From assembly GCA_009377745.1 (NCBI GenBank), contig WHTK01000008.1, forward strand, positions 62,001-126,000: 64,000 nucleotides of DNA. Reading direction: 5' to 3'. This document shows positions 48,675 through 56,751 of the stretch, piece by piece. The position numbers and the translations under genes are program-made. The notes under the pieces were generated by a model. That model made no database searches and was not told the origin of the DNA. It saw only the letters and a program-made list of their open reading frames with translations. The number at the start of each line of letters is the position of its first letter. The stretch's first letter is position 1. The stretch is from Dehalococcoidia bacterium (lineage in GTDB: Bacteria; Chloroflexota; Dehalococcoidia; DSTF01; WHTK01).

Positions 48675-50144
48675 ATGGCGCGCATGACCAGCAAGCGTAA
48701 CTCCGCCGTCGAAGGCATTGTGCCCGGTGGTGGCTACACTGCCACCGTGCGCGCCGAGTACCCCAATAAGCCGGGCATGCTCGGCCGCGTCGCCTCCACC
48801 ATCGGCGAGGCCGGCGGCGACATCTCCTCCATCGACCTGGTCTCGGCCAACCGCGACGTCATGGTGCGCGACATCACCGTCGGCGCCACCGATTCCGCCC
48901 ACGCGCGCAAGATCATCGACGCGCTCAAGGCGATCCCCGGCCTCAACGTCCGCAGCGCCTCCGACCGCGTCTTCCTGGCCCACCTCGGCGGCAAGATTGA
49001 GATCCACAACCGGCTGCCGCTGGCCACTCGCCGCGACCTCTCGACCGTCTACACGCCTGGCGTCGCCCGCGTCTCCAACGCCATCCACCTCGACCCGGAG
49101 GTCGCCTGGACGCTGACGACCAAGCGCAACGCCGTCGCCATCGTCACGGATGGCAGCGCCGTCCTCGGCCTCGGCGACATCGGTCCCGCGGCCGCGCTGC
49201 CGGTGATGGAGGGCAAGGCGATGCTCTTCAAGGAGTTTGCCGACGTCGATGCCTGGCCGCTCTGCCTCGACACCAAGGACCCGGACGAGATCGTGCGCAT
49301 CGTCAAGGCGATTGCGCCCGGCTTCGGCGGCATCAACCTGGAGGACATCTCCGCGCCGCGCTGCTTCGAGATCGAGCAGCGTCTCAAGCACGAGCTCGAT
49401 ATCGCCGTCTTCCACGATGACCAGCACGGCACGGCGGTAGTCGTCCTGGCGGCGCTGCTCAACGCCCTGCGCATCGTCGAGAAGCCGATCGACGCGATCA
49501 AGGTGACGATCTGCGGCGTCGGCGCGGCCGGCACCGCCATCGCGGGGGTGCTGCGGGCGGCGGGCGTCCAGAACATCGTCGGCGTCGATGTCAACGGCAT
49601 CGTCTATCCCGGCCGTCCCGAGGGCATGAACCCGGCCCTGGAGCGCTTCGCCAGTGAGATGAACCCCGGTGGCCGCCCCGGCACCATCCACGACGCCATC
49701 GCCGGCGCGGACGTCTTCATCGGCGTCTCCGCCCCCCGGCTGATCACCGCCGATGACGTGCGCAAGATGAACTCTGACGCCATCGTCTTCGCCTTGGCCA
49801 ACCCGGACCCGGAGATCCAGCCGGAGGAGCTGGAGGGCGTGGCGCGGATCATCGCCACCGGGCGCTCGGACTACCCCAACCAGATCAACAACGTGCTCTG
49901 CTTCCCCGGCCTGTTCCGCGGCGTCCTCGATGTGCGCGCCAGCGACATCAACGAGGCGATGAAGGTCGCCGCCGCCCACGCCATCGCCGGCATCGTCGGC
50001 AAGAACGAGCTGTCGGAGGAGTACATCATCCCCAGCGTCTTCAACCGCAACGTCGCCCGCGCCGTCGCGCGTGAGGTCTCGGACGCGGCCCGCTCCACCG
50101 GCGTCGCCCGCCGCACCCGCCGCCGTCCCGCCGTTTTTCTCTAA
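48675..50144 (+). CDS. NAD-type malic enzyme with N-terminal ACT domain
   Basis: Oxidative decarboxylation of malate to pyruvate. A 489-residue protein whose first 97 residues form an ACT-like regulatory domain (TATVRAEYPNKPGMLGRVAS, then GGDISSIDLV), followed by the malic enzyme: LSTVYTPGVARV (catalytic Tyr), GLGDIGPAAALPVMEGKAML (Lys), FHDDQHGTA (Asp ligands) and the NAD-binding GVGAAGTAIAG. ACT fusion suggests allosteric control by a small metabolite. It lies 170 nt after aceB and uses its product malate. High-GC codon use, unlike the segment before it. Confidence 0.95.
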   Translation: MARMTSKRNSAVEGIVPGGGYTATVRAEYPNKPGMLGRVASTIGEAGGDISSIDLVSANRDVMVRDITVGATDSAHARKIIDALKAIPGLNVRSASDRVFLAHLGGKIEIHNRLPLATRRDLSTVYTPGVARVSNAIHLDPEVAWTLTTKRNAVAIVTDGSAVLGLGDIGPAAALPVMEGKAMLFKEFADVDAWPLCLDTKDPDEIVRIVKAIAPGFGGINLEDISAPRCFEIEQRLKHELDIAVFHDDQHGTAVVVLAALLNALRIVEKPIDAIKVTICGVGAAGTAIAGVLRAAGVQNIVGVDVNGIVYPGRPEGMNPALERFASEMNPGGRPGTIHDAIAGADVFIGVSAPRLITADDVRKMNSDAIVFALANPDPEIQPEELEGVARIIATGRSDYPNQINNVLCFPGLFRGVLDVRASDINEAMKVAAAHAIAGIVGKNELSEEYIIPSVFNRNVARAVAREVSDAARSTGVARRTRRRPAVFL

Positions 50145-50210
50145 GCTCTGCCCATCCTGAGCCTAAGCGTTCCCAGGCCTCGAGAATCGACAGTTCACAG
50201 TGATCGTTAC

Positions 50211-51049
50211 TTAATGAGTGACTGCGCGAATTGATGCGGCTGTTTCCAAAGCCTCGTCCGGGCTCAGGAAGTACGACGAAAACGTCCAGAGAGTATCTCC
50301 CACGAACCAGTTGATCATTACGCTTGGAGTCCGGAATGGGTAGGTGCTGCCGCCATTGCGCGTAACATATGTACGCAATACGCCTTTGTTACCGTTAACT
50401 TCCACCTTGAAGGTTTGGTCGAGGTATACAGCCGGCCCTGGAAGCTGTTGGCTCCGCCTGCTTGCCGGAGTGGTTACAGGGATCACGTAAAAGGGCACGT
50501 CTCTTCTCCTCGTCCAACCAACAATGATGGAAGCATCATCGGAATAGCCGGGCGCGACCCCTGGCTAAGCGCTACCGTGCGAAGGCTTGGACGTATGTAG
50601 TGGGCCCAGGCATCCCCAGCTCCCGTGCTATCCGAGACGATCGTGAAGCCAAAGAACTCCTCGCCCGCGGGAACCTGCTCCAGAAGTGGTACCCGAGAGT
50701 CGCTGTCAGCAGCGGCCTTGCTTGTAGAGAAACTCGATAGCCTGCTATCAAATGGACCTTCGTTCTCCGTAAGGGTGAGGTCTCGACGCGGTCCCTGTCG
50801 TTCGACCGTCGGTGTTACCGCGGCCGTGTCTTGAGCGATGACGAAATCACCCCAACGCTCTGGATCAGTTCCTGCTGGAATCATGACCCTCTCTTCGCCT
50901 GGCCCGACTCGTTTCTCCGCGCATCCCACAATGCCCAGTAGAATCAATAGGCTGGCTAAAAGGCCACCTGACCAGGTCCGTAAAGCGCTAGACCGGCCAG
51001 TTCCAATAACCGTGGCATTTGAATTCATAATATTACTAACGTTCTTCAT
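50211..51049 (-). CDS. Lipoprotein with C-terminal sorting/anti-sigma-like domain, frameshifted
   Basis: Two frames (51049-50483 and 50498-50211) give one protein of about 279 residues if one base is added in ACGTGCCC near 50488. The N-terminus (WSGGLLASLLILLGIVGCAEKR) is a lipoprotein signal. After EFFGFTIVSDSTGAGDAWAHY and GRGEET the text continues PFYVIPVTTPASR, QTFKVEVNGNKGVLRTYVTR and FVGDTLWTFSSYFLSPDEA, which resembles C-terminal modules of DUF4367-type lipoproteins. Function unknown. Convergent with the malic enzyme gene. Confidence 0.7.
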
Positions 51050-51397
51050 ATCTATTTTCTATAAATGGATGGCTTAAGTATTCGCTGATGGGTGGGCTCT
51101 TAGCCTAATTGATCCACAGGCAGCCAGATTTCACATAACATGAGCGCATAGTTGTCCGGGTACTGTTGCTTGCTTACCTGTGGCAATTTTGATTACACAG
51201 GGGTAGGTCCTGGAAAGGCGACGAACCCAACTCGCACCTCAGAAGGCCTCACCTCTCCCCTGCCTTTGGCATCCCCTCTCCGTTAACGGAGAGGGGCGAG
51301 ATTCGAAATGCTTTCAACCTAGATAACCTGGAGAGGTTGCCCCGCTGCTTCAGCCAGGCCCCCGCCCGCGTAGACTAACGGCCAGCGGAGGTGCCCC
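51050..51397. other. Intergenic region with palindrome
   Basis: No gene seen apart from the frameshifted start of the next ORF. Contains the 24-nt perfect palindrome at 51273-51296 within CT-rich DNA. Confidence 0.5.
51273..51296. repeat. Perfect 24-nt palindrome
   Basis: CCCCTCTCC-GTTAAC-GGAGAGGGG. Looks like a REP-type interspersed element or bidirectional terminator in the DNA before the dehydrogenase gene; no T-run follows. Confidence 0.5.
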
Positions 51398-52413
51398 ATG
51401 CGCGTAGCTTTTCCGACCCCCTGGAAGCGCGGCTCGCAGACTTCCCGAAGCAGTATCTTGGCGGCCACGAGGTGCTGGTCGCGGATGAGGCCGGCAAGCT
51501 ACCCGCCGGCTACGAGAGCGCCGAGGCCGTCGTTTGGTCCAGCTATCCCGTCGATGCCGCCTTGATCAACTCGCTGCCCGAGCTGCGCTTCATGCAGCGC
51601 ATCGGCCTGACGCGCGCTCGCGGCGACGCCCACACCGCCCTCGCGAGGGGCATTCCCGTTTCGGTCGTGCCCTTTGGCGTCTCGGACCGGGTCGCGCTGC
51701 ACACGCTGACTCTAACGCTGTCGGCGCTGCGCAAGGTCGTCCAGGGCCATCACGCCGTCCACGTTGGCGTCAATCCGGACGGCCTCGAGGAGAAGGAGCA
51801 GGTTGGGGCGACTCAGACCGTCAACTGGGTGCGCTGGCCGGACGTCGATACGCTGAACGACAAGACGGTCGGCATCATCGGCTTCGGCGAGATCGGCGCC
51901 TGCTTCGCCCGCATGCTGCCGCCATTCAACTGCCGCGTCCTCTACAACAAGCGCAGCCTGCTGACTCCGCAACAGGAGGCCTACTTCGGCGTCGAATATG
52001 CGGCGCTGGACGACCTGCTGCGCCGGAGCGACATCGTGGCGACGTTTGTGCCCTACTCGGAGGAGAGCCGCAAGATGCTCGGCGCGCGCGAGTTCGCCCT
52101 TATGAAGCCGGGCGCCATCTTCGTCAACACCGGCCGCGGCAATACCACGGACGAGGCCGCCCTGGTCGAAGCGCTGAAGGCGGGCCGCATCCGCGCCGCC
52201 GGCCTCGATGTCTTCTCGGTCGAGCCGTTGCCGCTGAGCCACCCGCTGCAGGACCTCGATAACGTCACGCTGACGCCGCACACGGCGGGCGGCATCCAGG
52301 GCTGGATGAATACTTTCGAGCGCATCGCCGAGAACCTGCGCCGCGTAGAGGCCGGGCTGCCGGTCTACGCGCCCCTGCATCCGGAGGACCCGGAGCCGTT
52401 CGGCAGCCGCTAG
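51398..52413 (+). CDS. D-isomer 2-hydroxyacid dehydrogenase, frameshifted near the start
   Basis: About 338 residues. NAD-binding fold GIIGFGEIGACFARML, then the substrate Arg in GAIFVNTGRGNTTDEAAL, Asp/Glu and the final His in LTPHTAGGIQGW, so it reduces a 2-oxoacid or oxidises a D-2-hydroxyacid; 3-phosphoglycerate, glyoxylate and others are possible. GCGGAGG lies 7 nt before ATG 51398, which reads MRVAFPTPWK. One extra T in the TTTT at about 51411 gives MRVAFSDPLEARLADFPKQY, which fits the family. GTG 51391 as start lies inside the ribosome-binding site and is rejected. Confidence 0.9.
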
Positions 52414-52417
52414 AAGC

Positions 52418-52636
52418 TTAAGCCGATTGGCGAGGCTGAGTCGCGGTATTGCGCTTTTGTGGCAGACGGAACGCGACTGTTCCGGGCGAGCTTGGCTCGC
52501 GCTTAAGTCGTGCGTATAAATCCTGACTGAGCTCGTGCGACGCCCACCAGGCACGTTCCTCGTCTTCCGACTTGAAGGTAGGTATCTCATCCAGAGACTT
52601 GACGATAGTTAAGGGCAAACGTTTCTTATATTTCAT
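52418..52636 (-). CDS. brnA: BrnA-like antitoxin (CopG family)
   Basis: A 72-residue protein with KSLDEIPTFKSEDEERAWWASHELSQ, a typical BrnA N-terminus, and a ribbon-helix-like tail (GTVAFRLPQKRN). As antitoxin it binds BrnT and usually represses the operon. Its ATG overlaps the BrnT stop (ATGA at 52636-52633), so the two are coupled, in the order toxin then antitoxin usual for this family. Confidence 0.85.
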   Translation of the reverse strand: MKYKKRLPLTIVKSLDEIPTFKSEDEERAWWASHELSQDLYARLKREPSSPGTVAFRLPQKRNTATQPRQSA

Positions 52637-52920
52637 TGCCTGCGGCGGTAACGTCGCTTCTCCCGTTGTCGCATCTCGACCGCGCTTATTGGCCTGATAA
52701 ATCGGTGACCACCTATCTCACGAACAGTGTAAACGATCCGTAGATACTTACCCGAGGTCCTTGCTCGCCCGAAGATCACGAACCTCTCTTCCTCGAACCG
52801 GCTGTGACTGGCCGCAGGACGGGTTGACGAGTCGCCTCCGAATGCTTCTTCAATCTCCCAGTCATGGACACCATGACGAAGGTTCTTGTGGCGATTACCT
52901 TCGTCCCAATCGAACTCCAA
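52633..52920 (-). CDS. brnT: BrnT-like ribonuclease toxin
   Basis: A 95-residue BrnT-family (DUF497) toxin: MEFDWDEGNRHKNLRHGVHD (start), EEAFGG, RFVIFGRARTSGKYLRIVYT and ISAVEMRQREKRRY (C-terminal Arg-rich end). BrnT is a ribonuclease-fold toxin that stops translation when free of BrnA. TTG start at 52920. It begins 15 nt after the stop of the M1 aminopeptidase gene on the same strand, which is unusual since such pairs often have their own promoter. Confidence 0.85.
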   Translation of the reverse strand: MEFDWDEGNRHKNLRHGVHDWEIEEAFGGDSSTRPAASHSRFEEERFVIFGRARTSGKYLRIVYTVREIGGHRFIRPISAVEMRQREKRRYRRRQ

Positions 52921-52935
52921 CCGATGGCTTCCTCG

Positions 52936-55545
52936 CTAGACGGGGATCTCTTCCTGCGCCGGCGCGCTGCCGTTGCCGCCGACGCGCGACTCCAGCTTGT
53001 CGAGGCGGTCCTTCAGGGTGCGGTTCTCATCGACCAGCTTGTCGACTTCCTCCCGCAGCTTCTTGACCTCCTCGCCCTTCTCGCCGCTCTCGCGGATCGA
53101 CTTGGCAGCCAGACGCGCCGTCCGCACAACGCGGCCATCGAGGGCCCGCTGCGCGGTACGTTCGAGATGGGGCAGGGCCTTCGTCGCCTTGAGCTCCTGC
53201 AGCCCGCCGATAGCGTTCTGCTGCGACCGGAACCAGCCGTCGTCCAGTAGCTGGATCAGGTGGTCGATGATGTCCTCCTTGACGTGCTCCGGCGCGATCT
53301 CGCCCAGCTTGCCCAGCGCCGCCGCGGCCGCGCCGCGCACGTTCTGGGGCTTGCCGTAGCGCGACCACTCCAGCGCGATCGGCACCGCGCGCTCGTCCTT
53401 AAGCTCGGCAAAGCCATCGAAGGCGGAGCTGCGGATCGTCTCGTTCATCGAGTCCTTCTGCAAGCTGCGCTCGAGAGCCGCGAAGGCCCGGCCGGAGCGA
53501 GTCTTGCCTATCGCCGACGCCGCCGCAGCCTCCACGTAGTAGCTGGCGTCGCCCTCATCGATGACCTTCTCCAGAGCCGCCGCCGCCCGCTCGTCACGAA
53601 ACTCGCCCAGCGCCCGGACGACAGCGCGGCGCGCCTTCGAGTGATCCACGCCCACCGAGTCGAGCAGCTGACGCAGGGCGCCGCCGGAACGGATCGAGCC
53701 CAGCGCCTTCGCGGCTTCGGCCTGCACGCCCCAGAAGGCGTCCTCGCGCACGGCCTTGCCGAGGGCCGCGATCGCTTCCTTGTCGCCCTTCTTGCCCAGC
53801 GCCCGCGCCGCGTCGACGCGTCCCAGGACGTCGTCATCGTGCGCCAGTTGCTCGCGCAGCATCTCCCCGGGGCGCTCGAAGTCCAGCGACTTCAGCACCT
53901 CGCCATCGATGCGGACGAACTTGGGCTTCGATGCCAGGGGGAAGTAGAAGGTCTGCTCCCGCTCCGTCATCTCGACGCGGGTGCTCATCTTCTGGCCGTC
54001 GCCCAGGTTGAACTCCACCTGCAACGGCAGGCGAAAGACTTGCGCCACCTGGTCGCCGGACTGGCTCTGCTTGAGGGAGATCTTCGCCGTCCTGGCGTCG
54101 CCGTCCCAGGCGTAGTCGCCCTTCATCTCCGGGTGGCCGGCGCCGTAGACCCACTGGTCGAAGAACCAATCGAGGTTCCTGCCCGTAGCCTCTTCGATGG
54201 CGCGCTGCAGGTCCGGCGTCACGACGTTGGTGCTGCGACGGCTGATCGTGTAGCGGCGGATCGCCTTCCAGAACAGCGTGTCGCCCAGGTAGACGCGCAG
54301 CATGTTGAGGACAATGCCGCCCTTCTCGTAGAGGTGGCGGTCGAAGAGGTCGATCGGCGCGTTGTAGACGTTGGTGACGATGGGGCGCTTGTAGCGGCCG
54401 GCCTCGCCGAAGTAGAAGTCCATCTCGTTGCGCAGGGCATAGAGGAACTCGTCGCGGCCCTTGTTGTGCTCGCAGTAAGCCAGCTCCATGAAGGTCGCGA
54501 AGCCCTCGTTCAGCCAGCCGTGCGACCAGTCGCGGCAGGTCAGCAGGTCGCCGAACCACTGGTGGGCGATCTCGTGCGCCAGCAGAGGGTCGGCGTCGGC
54601 GTCCAGACGGGCGCGGGAGTCGTAGAGGGCGCTGTCGGTCAGGGTAGTGGCGCTGATGTTCTCCATGCCGCCGAAGATGAAGTCCTGGACGATGACCTGC
54701 GAGTACTTGGCGTAGGGATAGCGCACCCCCGTCCGCTCTGAGAACAGCTGCATCATGTCCGGCGTGTTCTTGAAGATCGCGCGTCCGTCCGCCTCGCGGC
54801 CGGCCGGTACGTAATAGAGGATGGGGATGCCGTCCCAGTCATCGCGGATCTCGCTGTATTCACCCGCGACGACGCTGGTCAGGTAGGTGACGTGAGGTAC
54901 GTCCTGGTGCCAGTGAAACGTCCGCTGGCCCGCTTCCGGCCCTTGATCCACGCCCCGCAGCTCGCCGATGGCGATGACGGTGAACGGCTCACGGACGCTG
55001 ACGTGCATCTCGCTGGTCGCCATCTCGTTGGGGAAGTCGTAGCAGGGGAACCAGTGGCGCGTGTCTTCGTCCTCGCCCTGGGTCCAGGCTTCGAGGCGCT
55101 TGTCGGGGTAGGCGGCGTCCGGGCCGATGAAGTAGAGGCCGCGGCGCGGGCTGCCGGCGAAATCGACGACGACCGTCGCTTCTTCGCCGGAGTGGCGCGG
55201 GGCGTCCAGCTCGATGTGGAGGCGGCCTTCTGAGAGGCTATGCCCTAGCGGCAGGCCGGAGCTGAGCCGCACGCCGAGGATATCCAGTTCCACCGCGTCC
55301 AGGTCGATCGACTCGACGCCGTCGTTCACCGGGCTAAATGTATGCGAGACGCTGCCGCTGATCCGCTTCACGTCCAGGTCCAGATTGAAGTCCAGCCGGA
55401 CGTGCTTCATGTTGACGGCGCGGTCGCGCGGGTAGTGGGGCTTGTCGCCCGGCAGCGGGAAGCCGCCGCCTTCGGCCAGCAGGTCGCTGTCGTTGTGTCC
55501 CCGGCAGGCCATCTCAGATTCGAATAGGTGGTCGGCGTAGCCCAT
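52936..55545 (-). CDS. M1 family aminopeptidase with C-terminal HEAT repeats and coiled coil
   Basis: An 869-residue zinc aminopeptidase. Exopeptidase motif GGMENIS (about 292), zinc site HEIAHQWFGD (H324, E325, H328) and LNEGFA (E347); a catalytic Tyr follows. From about 560 come five to six HEAT/PBS-lyase-type repeats (VDAARALGKKGDKEAIAALG, LRSGGALRQLLDSVGVD-like units) in place of the usual ERAP1-C domain, and the last 40 residues (VKKLREEVDKLVDENRTLKD) form a coiled coil. HEAT repeats probably hold partners. GGAAGGGAG precedes the ATG. Confidence 0.92.
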   Translation of the reverse strand: MGYADHLFESEMACRGHNDSDLLAEGGGFPLPGDKPHYPRDRAVNMKHVRLDFNLDLDVKRISGSVSHTFSPVNDGVESIDLDAVELDILGVRLSSGLPLGHSLSEGRLHIELDAPRHSGEEATVVVDFAGSPRRGLYFIGPDAAYPDKRLEAWTQGEDEDTRHWFPCYDFPNEMATSEMHVSVREPFTVIAIGELRGVDQGPEAGQRTFHWHQDVPHVTYLTSVVAGEYSEIRDDWDGIPILYYVPAGREADGRAIFKNTPDMMQLFSERTGVRYPYAKYSQVIVQDFIFGGMENISATTLTDSALYDSRARLDADADPLLAHEIAHQWFGDLLTCRDWSHGWLNEGFATFMELAYCEHNKGRDEFLYALRNEMDFYFGEAGRYKRPIVTNVYNAPIDLFDRHLYEKGGIVLNMLRVYLGDTLFWKAIRRYTISRRSTNVVTPDLQRAIEEATGRNLDWFFDQWVYGAGHPEMKGDYAWDGDARTAKISLKQSQSGDQVAQVFRLPLQVEFNLGDGQKMSTRVEMTEREQTFYFPLASKPKFVRIDGEVLKSLDFERPGEMLREQLAHDDDVLGRVDAARALGKKGDKEAIAALGKAVREDAFWGVQAEAAKALGSIRSGGALRQLLDSVGVDHSKARRAVVRALGEFRDERAAAALEKVIDEGDASYYVEAAAASAIGKTRSGRAFAALERSLQKDSMNETIRSSAFDGFAELKDERAVPIALEWSRYGKPQNVRGAAAAALGKLGEIAPEHVKEDIIDHLIQLLDDGWFRSQQNAIGGLQELKATKALPHLERTAQRALDGRVVRTARLAAKSIRESGEKGEEVKKLREEVDKLVDENRTLKDRLDKLESRVGGNGSAPAQEEIPV

Positions 55546-55872
55546 GGCTCTCCCTTCCTTTTCCGGCCGTCACCGAGCCCGCCGAGGGGTCTGACGCATC
55601 GCCAAAGCGGCGGCTTCTTGCCAGAATCATGCCCTCGCTCAGGATGACAGCCTGGGCGTCTTTTATTTATCGGCCGTGACGGGGAACTACGCGATAAGGT
55701 TAAGTGCTACTTCTGCTCCACGCCAATGTTTGCGGCCCGCCAAGCGCTGTCTTTGCGAGGGCGCGCCCAGCCCGAAGCAATCTCGGAGACACACGGCGTC
55801 CTGCCCTGACGGTCGCTTAGCCCGAGATTGCCTCGCTTCGCCGCAGAGACGAGAGCTCCATCGCCGAAGCGT
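55546..55872. other. Intergenic region with interspersed repeat fragments
   Basis: No gene. Contains CTCAGGATGACA (about 55638) and the paired segments GAAGCAATCTCGGAGACA and CCGAGATTGCCTCGCTTCG (55758-55845), an imperfect inverted repeat like elements at 12541, 13010 and 18515. Confidence 0.5.
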
Positions 55873-56433
55873 CTACCCCTTCGGGTAATCCGGATGCGAC
55901 TTGATCTTGCCGATCTGCCGCGCGTGGTCCTCGATGTGCAGCGACTGCATCGCCAGCCAGCCGCGGCAGTTCAGCTCGCCGAAGAGTCGGTGCGGCATCG
56001 TCGTGTCCAGCCGCTCTTTGCCCTCGACGCTACTCACCTGCGCCAGGAGACCCATCTCGGCCTCGGCCAGCAGGCCGCGCAGCCGCGATAGAGGCGCGCC
56101 CTCGTGCTGGCCCAGACTGCCCGGGGGCTGAGTCGCCGGCCGCTCCGTGTCCAGCGCCAGCGACCGGATGCGCGCCGCCATCAGCGGGTAGATCTGGATC
56201 ATGTGCCGCGTCACCTCGGCGACGCTGTAATCCTCTTCGCCGTCGCCGCGACCTGGCTTGAACGTCGCCTGGGCATCCGTCACTCCCAGGAGCTGCTGCA
56301 CCAGCATCCCGTGCGACCTCTGGAAGATCGGCTTCAGCTCCGCGAACGGCTTCTCCGATTGAGCCAGGAAGAAGGCCCGCGGCCCCTCGATTTCGTCGCC
56401 CCAGGTGTCGCCCGTGAGTGGTGTTGTCGTCAT
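55873..56433 (-). CDS. DinB-like protein
   Basis: A 186-residue four-helix DinB-superfamily protein. Metal-ligand histidines probably in AEVTRHMIQIYPLMAAR (about 75) and LAMQSLHIEDHARQIGKI (about 166). Function unknown; family members are thiol transferases or stress proteins. AGAGGAG precedes the ATG. It is next to the 96-residue protein on the same strand. Confidence 0.75.
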   Translation of the reverse strand: MTTTPLTGDTWGDEIEGPRAFFLAQSEKPFAELKPIFQRSHGMLVQQLLGVTDAQATFKPGRGDGEEDYSVAEVTRHMIQIYPLMAARIRSLALDTERPATQPPGSLGQHEGAPLSRLRGLLAEAEMGLLAQVSSVEGKERLDTTMPHRLFGELNCRGWLAMQSLHIEDHARQIGKIKSHPDYPKG

Positions 56434-56445
56434 GCTCTCCTCTTC

Positions 56446-56736
56446 CTAATCCAGCAACCGCCGCAGTAAGGCTTGCAATCGCGGCGTCTCTTTGAGCGCG
56501 CGCCGCAGCCCCTCGATGTCGCCGTCACTCAGCATTAGCGGCGAGCGCTGGAACTGCCCTCGATGATTGTAGGTGCAGAAGCGGATGCTGTGGCCGCCGG
56601 CGCCTTCGCCGTCCGTGTACTCCATCAGCTGGATGCAGGGCTCGTGGTGCTCGCCCGTATAAGCCGCTTCTTCGACGATCTCGCCGCGACCCCATGGCAT
56701 CTCGAACGGGCGTGGTAGCTTGCGTGCCGGCGCCAT
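56446..56736 (-). CDS. Conserved hypothetical protein, 96 aa
   Basis: A small soluble protein: FEMPWGRGEIVEEAAYTGEHH, IQLMEYTDGEGAGGHSIRFC, then SPLMLSDGDIEGLRRALKET. No family recognised. GAGGAGG precedes the ATG. It lies between the PLP aminotransferase and DinB genes in the same direction, with gaps of 15 and 12 nt, so it is likely in one operon. Confidence 0.7.
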   Translation of the reverse strand: MAPARKLPRPFEMPWGRGEIVEEAAYTGEHHEPCIQLMEYTDGEGAGGHSIRFCTYNHRGQFQRSPLMLSDGDIEGLRRALKETPRLQALLRRLLD

Positions 56737-56751
56737 GGTGTCCTCCTCGCG

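Noticed and set aside
48516..49979. 487-codon minus-strand frame over the malic enzyme gene
   Set aside because: Antisense shadow; Asp/Val/Gly-rich without family match, while the plus strand has all malic enzyme motifs.
53260..54741. 493-codon plus-strand frame over the aminopeptidase gene
   Set aside because: Antisense of a gene with clear HExxH motif.
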